From contig CAMMEP010000033.1 in the NCBI GenBank assembly GCA_946495905.1, positions 1 through 14,260 of the forward strand: a DNA stretch of 14,260 nt, read 5' to 3'. Numbering within the stretch: position 1 is the first letter of the stretch; each line of letters begins with the position of its first letter. This DNA comes from an uncultured Clostridium sp. GTDB taxonomy: Bacteria; Bacillota; Clostridia; TANB77; CAG-508. Positions 8,352 through 14,260 of the stretch are shown in pieces. Position numbers and translations under genes: made by a program. The notes below the pieces were generated by a model. That model did not search any database and was not told the DNA's origin. It saw nothing but the letters and a program-made list of their open reading frames with translations.

Positions 8352-8769
8352 ATGATTTCAAAAAGTATTGTAAATGTTAGATATGCGGAAACAGATAAAA
8401 TGGGAATTGTACATCATTCTGTTTACCCAATTTGGTTTGAACTTGCTAGAACAGATTTATCAAAACTAGCTGGATTTCCTTATTCTAAAATGGAAGAAGT
8501 TCGGACTTATGACACCTTTGGTAGAACTTAATTGTAAGTATTATAGCCCAGCATATTATGATGATGAACTTATCGTAACTGCTACTGTAAGCGAACTTAC
8601 TCCAGCCAGAGTTGTATTTTCTTATGAAGTATTTAGAGATAATAATATGGAAAAGCCTCTTTGCACTGGTTACACAGTTCACGCAATTGTAAATAAAGAT
8701 ATGCGACCAATCAATACTAAAAAACTATTTCCAGAAATTTATGAAACAATGGAAAAAATGATGAATTAG
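8352..8769 (+). CDS. Hotdog-fold acyl-CoA thioesterase (YbgC/FadM type), split by a +1 frameshift
   Basis: Single-domain 4HBT thioesterases hydrolyse acyl-CoA or acyl-ACP. The N-terminal half (8352-8501) carries VRYAETDKMGIVHHSVYPIW, with the catalytic aspartate D15 and the usual HHSVY and E30. The conserved continuation GLMTPLVELNCKYYSPAYYD is in the +1 frame, open to the TAG at 8769. Joined by skipping the C at 8502, the product is 138 residues, the usual family length, with a junction MEEVGLMTP that fits relatives. Without a shift the original frame hits TAA ten codons after GTT, giving a truncated protein of about 60 residues. The start is the ATG at 8352, with GGAGG five bases upstream. 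It shares a promoter direction with the acyl-ACP thioesterase downstream. The substrate is unknown. Confidence 0.85.
8499..8505 (+). other. Putative +1 frameshift site GTT-CGG-A in the hotdog thioesterase
   Basis: The original frame reads GAA GAA GTT CGG ACT. Skipping C8502 gives GAA GAA GTT GGA CTT ATG, which restores the conserved EExGxMxP segment. The shifted codon is GGA after a CGG, the same arrangement as in the WecA-like gene 2.2 kb away on the other strand. No homopolymer is involved. The exact skipped base is inferred from family conservation. Confidence 0.55.
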
Positions 8770-8791
8770 ATTAATCTTAATAATGCATGAT

Positions 8792-8847
8792 AGGTCTGTC
8801 CCCAAAACGACAACTTTGTCGTTTTTAGGCCTGTCCCTATAACGCCA
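8792..8847. repeat. Imperfect direct repeat around a short hairpin (REP-like)
   Basis: Two 21-bp copies starting AGGYCTGTCCC (8792-8812 and 8827-8847) agree at 17 positions. The first overlaps a perfect 9-bp stem, AAAACGACA (8804-8812) and TGTCGTTTT (8817-8825), with an ACTT loop. It lies between the two thioesterase genes and ends just before the strong ribosome site of the second. It could be a REP-type repeat, or a weak attenuator; the T-run is part of the stem, so I do not call it a terminator. Confidence 0.55.
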
Positions 8848-8860
8848 AGGAGGTAATAAA

Positions 8861-9595
8861 ATGATTTTTGAATATAAAACAAGAGTTGATATTGGTAAGG
8901 TAAATGCCAATGCTGAAGTAACTAATAAAGGAATGCTTGCTTTATTAGAAAATGTAGCTTGTATGCATTCTGATAAAGCTGGCTTTGGTATTCGTGAAAT
9001 ACCAACAACACATTTGTCTTGGGTGCAATTAAATTGGCGAGTTCATATTATTAGAAGACTTAAATATGGCGAAGAAATTACAATTAGAACTTGGGCAAGA
9101 GATTGCTCTAGAGCCATTACTCTACGTGATTTTGAAGTTTTAGATAATGAAGGTAAAACAGTTTGCATTGCAACAACACGCTGGACATTAACTAATATTG
9201 ATACTCAAAGCATTACAAAAATTACCGAGGATATTATTCGTGAATATGATCCTGAAACTTATACAATTATGCCTGATTTTGAATTTAAAAAATTAAAAGA
9301 GCCAGAAATATCTTCTAATGAGTATGTGTATACTACCCAAAGAAGAGATATTGATGTTAATAAACATATGCATAATTTAAATTACTTAGATTTAGCCTAT
9401 GAAGCTTTACCTGGAGAAATATATGATAAAGTATTAAAAGGAAATGATTTTAATAATATAGAAGTTATGTACAAAACTGCAATTCGATTAGGAGATACTT
9501 CTAAATGTTTATATTCTTATATAGAAGGTAAGCATATTGTTATTATAAAAAGTATAGATGATAAAACTTTACATTGTATTGTGGAATTATGGTAG
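8861..9595 (+). CDS. Acyl-ACP thioesterase, FatA/FatB-like double-hotdog protein
   Basis: These enzymes release free fatty acids from acyl carrier protein. The 244-residue product has two hotdog halves. The N-terminal one includes MLALLENVACMHSD and HLSWVQLNWRVHI (51-63). The C-terminal one carries the catalytic signature RRDIDVNKHMHNLNYLDLAYE (161-181), with the D, N and H of the plant and bacterial FatA/FatB active site and E181 after it. Length fits bacterial members. The start is firm: AAGGAGGT lies a few bases before the ATG. It follows a single-hotdog thioesterase with 91 bp between, so the two may share a transcript and a fatty-acid role such as chain release or membrane lipid turnover; that pairing is inference. 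The chain-length preference cannot be read from the sequence. Confidence 0.9.
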   Translation: MIFEYKTRVDIGKVNANAEVTNKGMLALLENVACMHSDKAGFGIREIPTTHLSWVQLNWRVHIIRRLKYGEEITIRTWARDCSRAITLRDFEVLDNEGKTVCIATTRWTLTNIDTQSITKITEDIIREYDPETYTIMPDFEFKKLKEPEISSNEYVYTTQRRDIDVNKHMHNLNYLDLAYEALPGEIYDKVLKGNDFNNIEVMYKTAIRLGDTSKCLYSYIEGKHIVIIKSIDDKTLHCIVELW

Positions 9596-9644
9596 ACTCT
9601 GGTATTGTATACATCATATTTTTACATTTTACTACAATTTTCTG

Positions 9645-9673
9645 TTTACTTAAAAAAAAATTAGTGCTATAAT
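9645..9673 (+). promoter_or_regulatory. Promoter of the small acidic protein gene
   Basis: TTTACT (9645-9650) and a perfect TATAAT (9668-9673) are 17 bp apart. Transcription would begin near 9680. That is too close to an upstream ATG at 9687 and supports the internal start at 9738. Confidence 0.65.
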
Positions 9674-9737
9674 AGTTTTAAATTTAATGAGACAATTGTT
9701 AATAAGAAATATACTTGCTCGAATGGGGGTTTTCAAT

Positions 9738-10139
9738 ATGGTAATTAATGAAAACGGATTAATTACTGAAAATCAAAATACACCAATTCAAAAGCAAACT
9801 GCTAATGAAGAATTAAAACAGAATAATTTACCAAAGGATAATTTTGATTTTGAGAGTAATAATCAGACACAAATTGATACTTATGAAGAAAAAATACAAA
9901 TCCAAGAAACAGAAGATGCTACTAACGATTTAAATGTAGGAGTTCAAGATGTTCAAGCGGACTCAACTTTAGAAGATTCTGCAAAAAAAGAAACAGTCGA
10001 AACTAATTGTTTAGCTTTGACTGTACGTAAAGATTATAATTTTGCAATTGCCAAGAATACGGTGTTCAAAACGATTCGTATGAGTATAAAAGTAGCCATA
10101 TCTACTTTTGTTTTAAATATCATAAAATTATTTTTTTAA
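9738..10139 (+). CDS. Hypothetical small protein: acidic, Asn/Gln-rich N-terminus with hydrophobic C-terminal tail
   Basis: I do not recognise the family. The product is 133 residues from the ATG at 9738, which has GGGGG eight bases upstream. The frame is open from an ATG at 9687, but that lies almost at the predicted transcription start. Residues 1-90 are polar, acidic and probably disordered, rich in N, Q, E, D and T. Residues 91-133 change character: CLALTVRKDYNFAIAK, then a basic, amphipathic to hydrophobic end (MSIKVAISTFVLNIIKLFF). This pattern suggests a tail-anchored or membrane-associated protein facing the cytoplasm. There is no signal peptide. The gene has its own promoter and a strong terminator, so it is a single-gene transcript converging on the metallopeptidase gene. 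Confidence 0.7.
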   Translation: MVINENGLITENQNTPIQKQTANEELKQNNLPKDNFDFESNNQTQIDTYEEKIQIQETEDATNDLNVGVQDVQADSTLEDSAKKETVETNCLALTVRKDYNFAIAKNTVFKTIRMSIKVAISTFVLNIIKLFF

Positions 10140-10200
10140 ATTATCTTATTTTTTAATTTAGAATTATTCTCTAAGTTGAAAAATAAGATAATATTTTTTT
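10140..10200 (+). terminator. Rho-independent terminator after the small acidic protein gene
   Basis: A perfect 14-bp stem (10140-10153 with 10179-10192) encloses a second small stem (TTAGA with TCTAA) and is followed on the plus strand by a T7 run. The right arm lies inside the last codons of the convergent minus-strand gene (stop at 10171), so the terminator and the end of that protein share sequence. Confidence 0.75.
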
Positions 10201-11223
10201 AAAGAAACGGAATAATCGATTATTATAAATAATAGATAGTGTATTTTTGCTATTTTCTTTACTTATCTCCAACATACGTTTATCAAACTTTTCTAATATT
10301 TGCTCTTTATATTGTTCATATTCATCATTTAAACTAAATCTTGTTTCTTCTACTACACCTAATAATGGCTTATAATTTAAAAACTTTTCTATATAAAAAT
10401 CCACTTCTTCTATTGTAGTTAATCGATTGCAGATTTTGTCAAAATAGGTGGTCATAATTGTTTTTTGTGCTTCTAGATAAATCGTTACTATATCATTATT
10501 TACTGATTCTTTCTCTTCTTCGGAAACGGACTCATTTCTTTTATTTCGTAAATCTAATATTTTGTCAAACATTTTTATAATTGTGCTTGCACGTTCTTCA
10601 AAAGTATTTAAAAAATCTTCCTCAAATTTTTCATCACAATTAATTGTTCCACGTATTATAATATCCTCTCCCATTACATAAACTAATTGTTGAATTAAGT
10701 TGGTTAGAAATGGATAATAATTTGGACTAACTGTTTTTAAAAGAATTCCATCTTTTTTAATTCTTGTCTCTGTATTTCCTACTGCTTTAGAGGAAATATA
10801 TTGAACAGATGCTTCATTTATTCCAAGACCATAGCTAGACAATTCTTCAAAACTGCAAAGTCCCATTTTTTTTAGTTTTCCTTTTTCGTTTCTTACATCT
10901 TGTAAATAGTGAATACATTCATGTACAACTTTATCGCTTATATTATTTAGGTCTATTCTTTCAGCAAAGTAAATAGCATTGTTTTCATAAATATAATTAA
11001 CATTAGAGATATTCTTATCTTCATTAATATTGGCTAAATACATTTTACAATTTAGCATACGTATTAATAAATTGTTATAGTCTTCTTCTAAAACAGGAAA
11101 TGCTTTTACTAATAATTCTGTTACTTCTTCTGCTATATATCGTACTTCTCTTTGTGAAAATTCTCTAATTGTACTTATTCCTAATTTTTCTAGTTTTTTT
11201 TCTGCATTCACTTTATCTATCAT
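10171..11223 (-). CDS. Predicted zincin-type metallopeptidase of unknown family
   Basis: 350 residues without signal peptide or clear membrane segment. VVHECIHYLQD (99-109) contains a HExxH zinc motif (H101, E102, H105). It is followed 32 residues after H105 by GINEASVQY with E137, placed as the third zinc ligand of gluzincins. The N-terminal 90 residues precede this catalytic core. The C-terminal 200 residues are mainly helical and charged, with a basic-hydrophobic end (RLFRFFKKILSYF). I do not recognise a named family, and the substrate is unknown. Absence of a signal peptide suggests an intracellular protease or a zincin fold used for binding. The start has AAGGA five bases before the ATG, and its own promoter lies just upstream. 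It converges on the small acidic protein gene. Confidence 0.75.
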   Translation of the reverse strand: MIDKVNAEKKLEKLGISTIREFSQREVRYIAEEVTELLVKAFPVLEEDYNNLLIRMLNCKMYLANINEDKNISNVNYIYENNAIYFAERIDLNNISDKVVHECIHYLQDVRNEKGKLKKMGLCSFEELSSYGLGINEASVQYISSKAVGNTETRIKKDGILLKTVSPNYYPFLTNLIQQLVYVMGEDIIIRGTINCDEKFEEDFLNTFEERASTIIKMFDKILDLRNKRNESVSEEEKESVNNDIVTIYLEAQKTIMTTYFDKICNRLTTIEEVDFYIEKFLNYKPLLGVVEETRFSLNDEYEQYKEQILEKFDKRMLEISKENSKNTLSIIYNNRLFRFFKKILSYFST

Positions 11224-11250
11224 TCCTTTCCTTATCCTACGTTTTTCTAC

Positions 11251-11279
11251 ATTATATTATACTTATTTTGTTTTAGCAA
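11251..11279 (-). promoter_or_regulatory. Promoter of the zincin gene
   Basis: On the minus strand TTGCTA (11279-11274) and TATAAT (11256-11251) are 17 bp apart. Transcription would start near 11244, leaving a short leader of about 20 nt that contains the ribosome site. Confidence 0.65.
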
Positions 11280-11325
11280 GATATCTTACACTTATTTAAT
11301 AAAGTTTTGTTACTATATAATGATT

Positions 11326-11949
11326 TTATAACACATTGTTTATTGTTTCGATTCCTGGATATACTAAATTTATTAAATTATCATTTACAACAATTTTCCA
11401 GTTCCCATCTTGTTCTATTAATTGTATCTTTTTAATAACAGACTCTGTTCCACAATTATTTTCTTTCAAAATATCTTCTAATATTTGCAAAGCATCTTCA
11501 TTTGAAATTCCTTCAGAGCTTGATTTTAATTCTACAATTTGCTTTAACCATTCTGTAATAATATTTTTATAATTCTTATTCGTTACTTCAACTATTGCAA
11601 CAATATTGCCATCTTCTTCTTTTATATTCTCAATAGACCATTCCATTGTATTGAATAAATTATTTTCTAATTCAGTTATTTCTTCTTGCAAAATACTTTC
11701 ATCAAGTCCTGAGATCACTTCTGTATAATTTAAATATTTTTCTACTTCATCTGTATTAGATGTTTTTAAAGCTGAAAATGCATTATTTATTGTTGCCTCT
11801 TGCTTTGTAAATTCAGTATCATTGTTTGTATTATTGCTTATTGTGTATATTACTCCTATTATTACAGCTACTAATATAGCTAAAATTGTTATAGTTAAAA
11901 ATATCTTTCCAAAATTTTTATTCTTATTTTCTATAGAATGTTTTCCCAT
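11326..11949 (-). CDS. Membrane-anchored extracytoplasmic protein, hypothetical
   Basis: 207 residues. A charged cytoplasmic N-terminus is followed by one membrane helix (about 16-38), a polar N/T-rich linker and an extracytoplasmic domain. The domain begins FTKQEATINNAFSALKTSN and contains a WSIENIKEEDGNIVAIVEVTN strand pair and a closing DGNWKIVVND strand. This resembles the NTF2-like/DUF4878-DUF5105 group of Gram-positive cell-surface proteins, which have no known enzyme activity; the family assignment is tentative. There is no lipobox cysteine, so it is a bitopic protein rather than a lipoprotein. GGGG lies six bases before the ATG. The gene is about 95 bp downstream of the surface protein gene with a hairpin between, so partial read-through may link them. 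Confidence 0.7.
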   Translation of the reverse strand: MGKHSIENKNKNFGKIFLTITILAILVAVIIGVIYTISNNTNNDTEFTKQEATINNAFSALKTSNTDEVEKYLNYTEVISGLDESILQEEITELENNLFNTMEWSIENIKEEDGNIVAIVEVTNKNYKNIITEWLKQIVELKSSSEGISNEDALQILEDILKENNCGTESVIKKIQLIEQDGNWKIVVNDNLINLVYPGIETINNVL

Positions 11950-11979
11950 TATTTTCCCCTTTATCTATTCTTATTGAAA

Positions 11980-12006
11980 GAAGAGTAGTTTTGTATACTA
12001 CTCTTC
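11980..12006 (-). terminator. Hairpin between the surface protein gene and the small anchored protein gene
   Basis: A perfect 10-bp stem (11980-11989 with 11997-12006) has a 7-nt loop. On the minus strand it is followed by only TTTC, so it would be a weak terminator or a processing/stability hairpin. A further 8-bp inverted repeat (12016-12023 with 12033-12040) lies directly after the stop codon of the surface protein. Confidence 0.5.
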
Positions 12007-12042
12007 CCATTAGTTAGTATATGCATTTACTTCATATACTTA

Positions 12043-14260
12043 TTAGTTAGATGTTTCGTTTTGTACATTTTGTCCTTCAACTATTACATCATTTTTTTGT
12101 ATAGCATTAATTGATGTTTTAATGCTATTATCTTCTATAATGTTTCCATTAGTTGTTTCTGTGTTACCTACAACATTTTCTGTTTCAGTATTTGAAGTAA
12201 TATCATTTTCACTAACAATTGTGTTACTCTCTTCTATATTATTATCTACTGTAGAGTTTTCTGATTGTTCTGTTGAGTTTTCAATTGTTTCAGACTCTGT
12301 CTTATCATTGCTTTCTACTGCTGTATCAGATTCAATTACTTCATTTTCAATCTCTTTTTCTTCGATTGTTTCTATTACTTCTTTAACATTGTCTTTATTA
12401 ATTTCATCATTATCTACTTTTGATAATACTTTTGACAATACATTCATACTAGCTGTTTGTGTTGTACTTCCTTCTGTATTATAATAAATGTTTACGTCTG
12501 CAGAATCTGTAATATTATTCCAAATAGAAGTATCTTGTGAACTTACTTCAGCTGTATTTCTTACTGTAACACTAGCACCATCTGGTATTATAGTTCCTAA
12601 AGTACTTGTGTCAACAACTATTCCATCTATATGATAAGAACATGCTGGTAAATCTACACCATTTCTAAATAATTGTCTTCCGTCTTCTGTTATTTCATAA
12701 TATCTTGTTAAAGTTTTATCATCATTTTTTGTAACCTTATACCATAAGATAACTTGATTATCTCCTAGAGCTATTGTACCATTATATAATTCATTTAGTT
12801 GTTGATTAATAAATGTTTTATTAATAGTTTGTAAGCCTCCTCTTACATATTTTGACATTGCAGATTGATTCTCTGTAAAATCATCTAACATTCTTTCAAG
12901 TTGTGCTTCGTTATTGATTGCATTATTTACTTTTTCATCATTATCAAATTCATCAGACGCAAAAACACTTGAATTTACTTTTTCGCCTACATTAACTGTA
13001 CCTGCATAAATATAACCATCATTATTGTTTGTTTCCCCAGCTGTTCTTAAGAAAATGCTTATCTTGTTACCTGTTCTATCTGCAACACCATTTTGTGTAT
13101 CGTCATTTTTGTATTGATTTAATTCGATATCTAATATTGTTGTTACTTCATTATCAATTCTTTCATTATCAAATACTTTTTCATTTATTTGAACTTTAAT
13201 GTAAGTTTCCTTAGCTGCATTTCCATTTCCTATACCACTTACAGTCCACGTTATTTGAGTTCTTTGCTCTCCATCAACTGTTACTGTTTTATAAGATATA
13301 GTTCCGTCTCCTTCTGAAGCTACATAAGTCATTCCTAAAGGTAATACATCTGTTATTGTTTGATTGTCTACTGTTTCTGGATAACTTTCTGCAACTGTAT
13401 TTTCTACTTTTAGTCTATAATACATATAGTTATTTCCGTCAGCATCATATACTAACTCTGATATTTTTTCTTTATTAGAATTTAATGCTGTTTTTGTTAA
13501 TGTTAGTGATGGATCTGCTTTTGTCTCGTAATATACTTTTATTACACCATTATTTGGTATGCTATCTGGTATAGCTTCTGGATCTGTATTTACAAATTCT
13601 GCTTCTTCACCAAATTTATTAGTAGTATTTATAGAGGTTTTGTTTACGGTTAATGTGGTTTGATCTGAATTTACCCAAACCTCTTCTGTTTCTGTATCAG
13701 TATCTTTCTTTACGCCATCTAAGTAGTATTCTACAGTGTATTTTAATGTTTTGGTTTTACTATAATCTGGTGTCCATTGTGCTACATATGTTGCATTCTC
13801 TGTTACTGTGTCTGCTACTTCTGGTTCCCATCCTGCAAAGCTATATCCTGCTTCTCCTGCTGGTGTTCCTTCAAATGCTGGTGTAGCTGTTCCATAATCT
13901 ATGTTTTCTGTTGTTTGTGTTTCAAATGTTCCATGGTCTCCTTTTTCATAGTTTACAGTAAATTGTTGTTTGAAGTATACTTTTAATACTAAACTTTCGT
14001 CTCCTGCTACTGTTCCACTTAATACATTGCTTATTTCTGCTTCGTCAAATACATATCCGTCTTGTGTTGGTGTCTTATCTGCTTCTGTTACACTTACTTG
14101 TGTATCCGTTGTTCCTTCTCTGTCTACTGAACTTGTTGCTGTTTCTGGATATGTTCCATTTTCTTCATAGTAGTACTCTACTTTATATTTTGTGTCTGTG
14201 TCTGCTGTCCATTGTGCTACATATGTTGCATTCTCTGTTACTGTGTCTGCTACTTCTGGT
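12043..14260 (-). CDS. Repeat-containing surface protein, C-terminal part (5' end outside window)
   Basis: One frame is open from the right edge to the TAA at 12043, giving 738 residues; I checked each codon above 13425, where no start codon occurs. From the N-terminal side it has MucBP-like segments (KYKVEYYYEENGTYP; KYTVEYYLDGVKKDTDTE). It also has a Listeria-Bacteroides/Flg_new-type repeat (FTVNYEKGDHGTFE, GYSFAGWEP, NATYVAQWT). Next come a DUF11-like domain (YYRLKVENTV, ITDVLPLGMTYV) near 13310-13430 and a second beta-rich region near 12480-12600. The end, about 12043-12450, is an acidic E/N/S/T-rich tail. These domains are typical of large Gram-positive adhesins. The C-terminus has no LPxTG signal, charged tail or membrane helix, which is unusual for such proteins. 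A 55-bp identical stretch recurs with a 435-bp period. Confidence 0.85.
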   Translation of the reverse strand, partial: PEVADTVTENATYVAQWTADTDTKYKVEYYYEENGTYPETATSSVDREGTTDTQVSVTEADKTPTQDGYVFDEAEISNVLSGTVAGDESLVLKVYFKQQFTVNYEKGDHGTFETQTTENIDYGTATPAFEGTPAGEAGYSFAGWEPEVADTVTENATYVAQWTPDYSKTKTLKYTVEYYLDGVKKDTDTETEEVWVNSDQTTLTVNKTSINTTNKFGEEAEFVNTDPEAIPDSIPNNGVIKVYYETKADPSLTLTKTALNSNKEKISELVYDADGNNYMYYRLKVENTVAESYPETVDNQTITDVLPLGMTYVASEGDGTISYKTVTVDGEQRTQITWTVSGIGNGNAAKETYIKVQINEKVFDNERIDNEVTTILDIELNQYKNDDTQNGVADRTGNKISIFLRTAGETNNNDGYIYAGTVNVGEKVNSSVFASDEFDNDEKVNNAINNEAQLERMLDDFTENQSAMSKYVRGGLQTINKTFINQQLNELYNGTIALGDNQVILWYKVTKNDDKTLTRYYEITEDGRQLFRNGVDLPACSYHIDGIVVDTSTLGTIIPDGASVTVRNTAEVSSQDTSIWNNITDSADVNIYYNTEGSTTQTASMNVLSKVLSKVDNDEINKDNVKEVIETIEEKEIENEVIESDTAVESNDKTESETIENSTEQSENSTVDNNIEESNTIVSENDITSNTETENVVGNTETTNGNIIEDNSIKTSINAIQKNDVIVEGQNVQNETSN
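13771..14260. repeat. Direct repeat, 435-bp period, within the surface protein gene
   Basis: Positions 13771-13825 and 14206-14260 are identical over 55 bp, up to the window edge. They encode the end of an extracellular repeat (PEVADTVTENATYVAQWT). The spacing of 435 bp is 145 codons, so the reading frame is kept. The sequence between copies diverges more, although both continue into a KYxVEYY segment. Confidence 0.85.

Noticed and set aside
6249..8504. CGG reassigned to another amino acid
   Set aside because: Both sites need a frame change, not another residue. Reading CGG as any amino acid leaves both proteins broken.
6249..8504. The two frameshifts as simple sequencing errors
   Set aside because: Not excluded, but not preferred: neither site is a homopolymer, and both have the same extra base in the same codon context, matching the only in-frame CGG codons found.
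12122..12484. Plus-strand frame of 120 codons, Ser/Val-rich
   Set aside because: It is the complement of the low-complexity acidic tail of the surface protein, which keeps the opposite frame open.

Overview
The window is very AT-rich. Its genes have Gram-positive Shine-Dalgarno sites and TGA acts as a stop codon, so the standard bacterial code applies. The gene content (RuvB, RpiA, a WecA/TagO-type phosphotransferase, QueH, a CmpB-like membrane protein, a repeat-rich surface protein) suggests a low-GC Bacillota, probably an uncultured Clostridia-type lineage. That placement is inference; no rRNA or marker phylogeny is available here.

Layout. A minus-strand block runs right to left from about 8150 to position 1: a CmpB-like membrane protein (8150-7506); a 370-bp gap holding a large nested palindrome; rpiA behind a clear promoter; a WecA/TagO-type gene in two frames; ruvB; two polytopic membrane proteins, the first a GT-C glycosyltransferase; and queH, which seems to continue into an acetyltransferase domain and leaves the window. 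From rpiA to queH the gaps are at most about 95 bp, so one long operon is likely. A plus-strand block (8352-10139) starts at a good divergent promoter: a hotdog thioesterase in two frames, a two-domain FatA-like acyl-ACP thioesterase, and a small acidic protein of unknown function with its own promoter and a strong terminator. The right part is again minus strand: a predicted zincin metallopeptidase, a small membrane-anchored protein, and the 3' part of a large surface protein with a 435-bp repeat period.

The most interesting observation concerns the two genes in two frames. In both, the frame is restored by skipping a single C directly before a conserved glycine codon GGA. In the original frame both sites therefore read CGG-A. 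I scanned every coding frame in the window by eye (about 4,300 codons). I found no other in-frame CGG, while out-of-frame CGG is common. CGG thus occurs exactly twice, each time at a +1 shift. This suggests that CGG is unassigned or nearly unreadable in this organism and acts as a +1 frameshift site, with tRNA-Gly reading the overlapping GGA. Sequencing error or ordinary pseudogenes remain possible alternatives.
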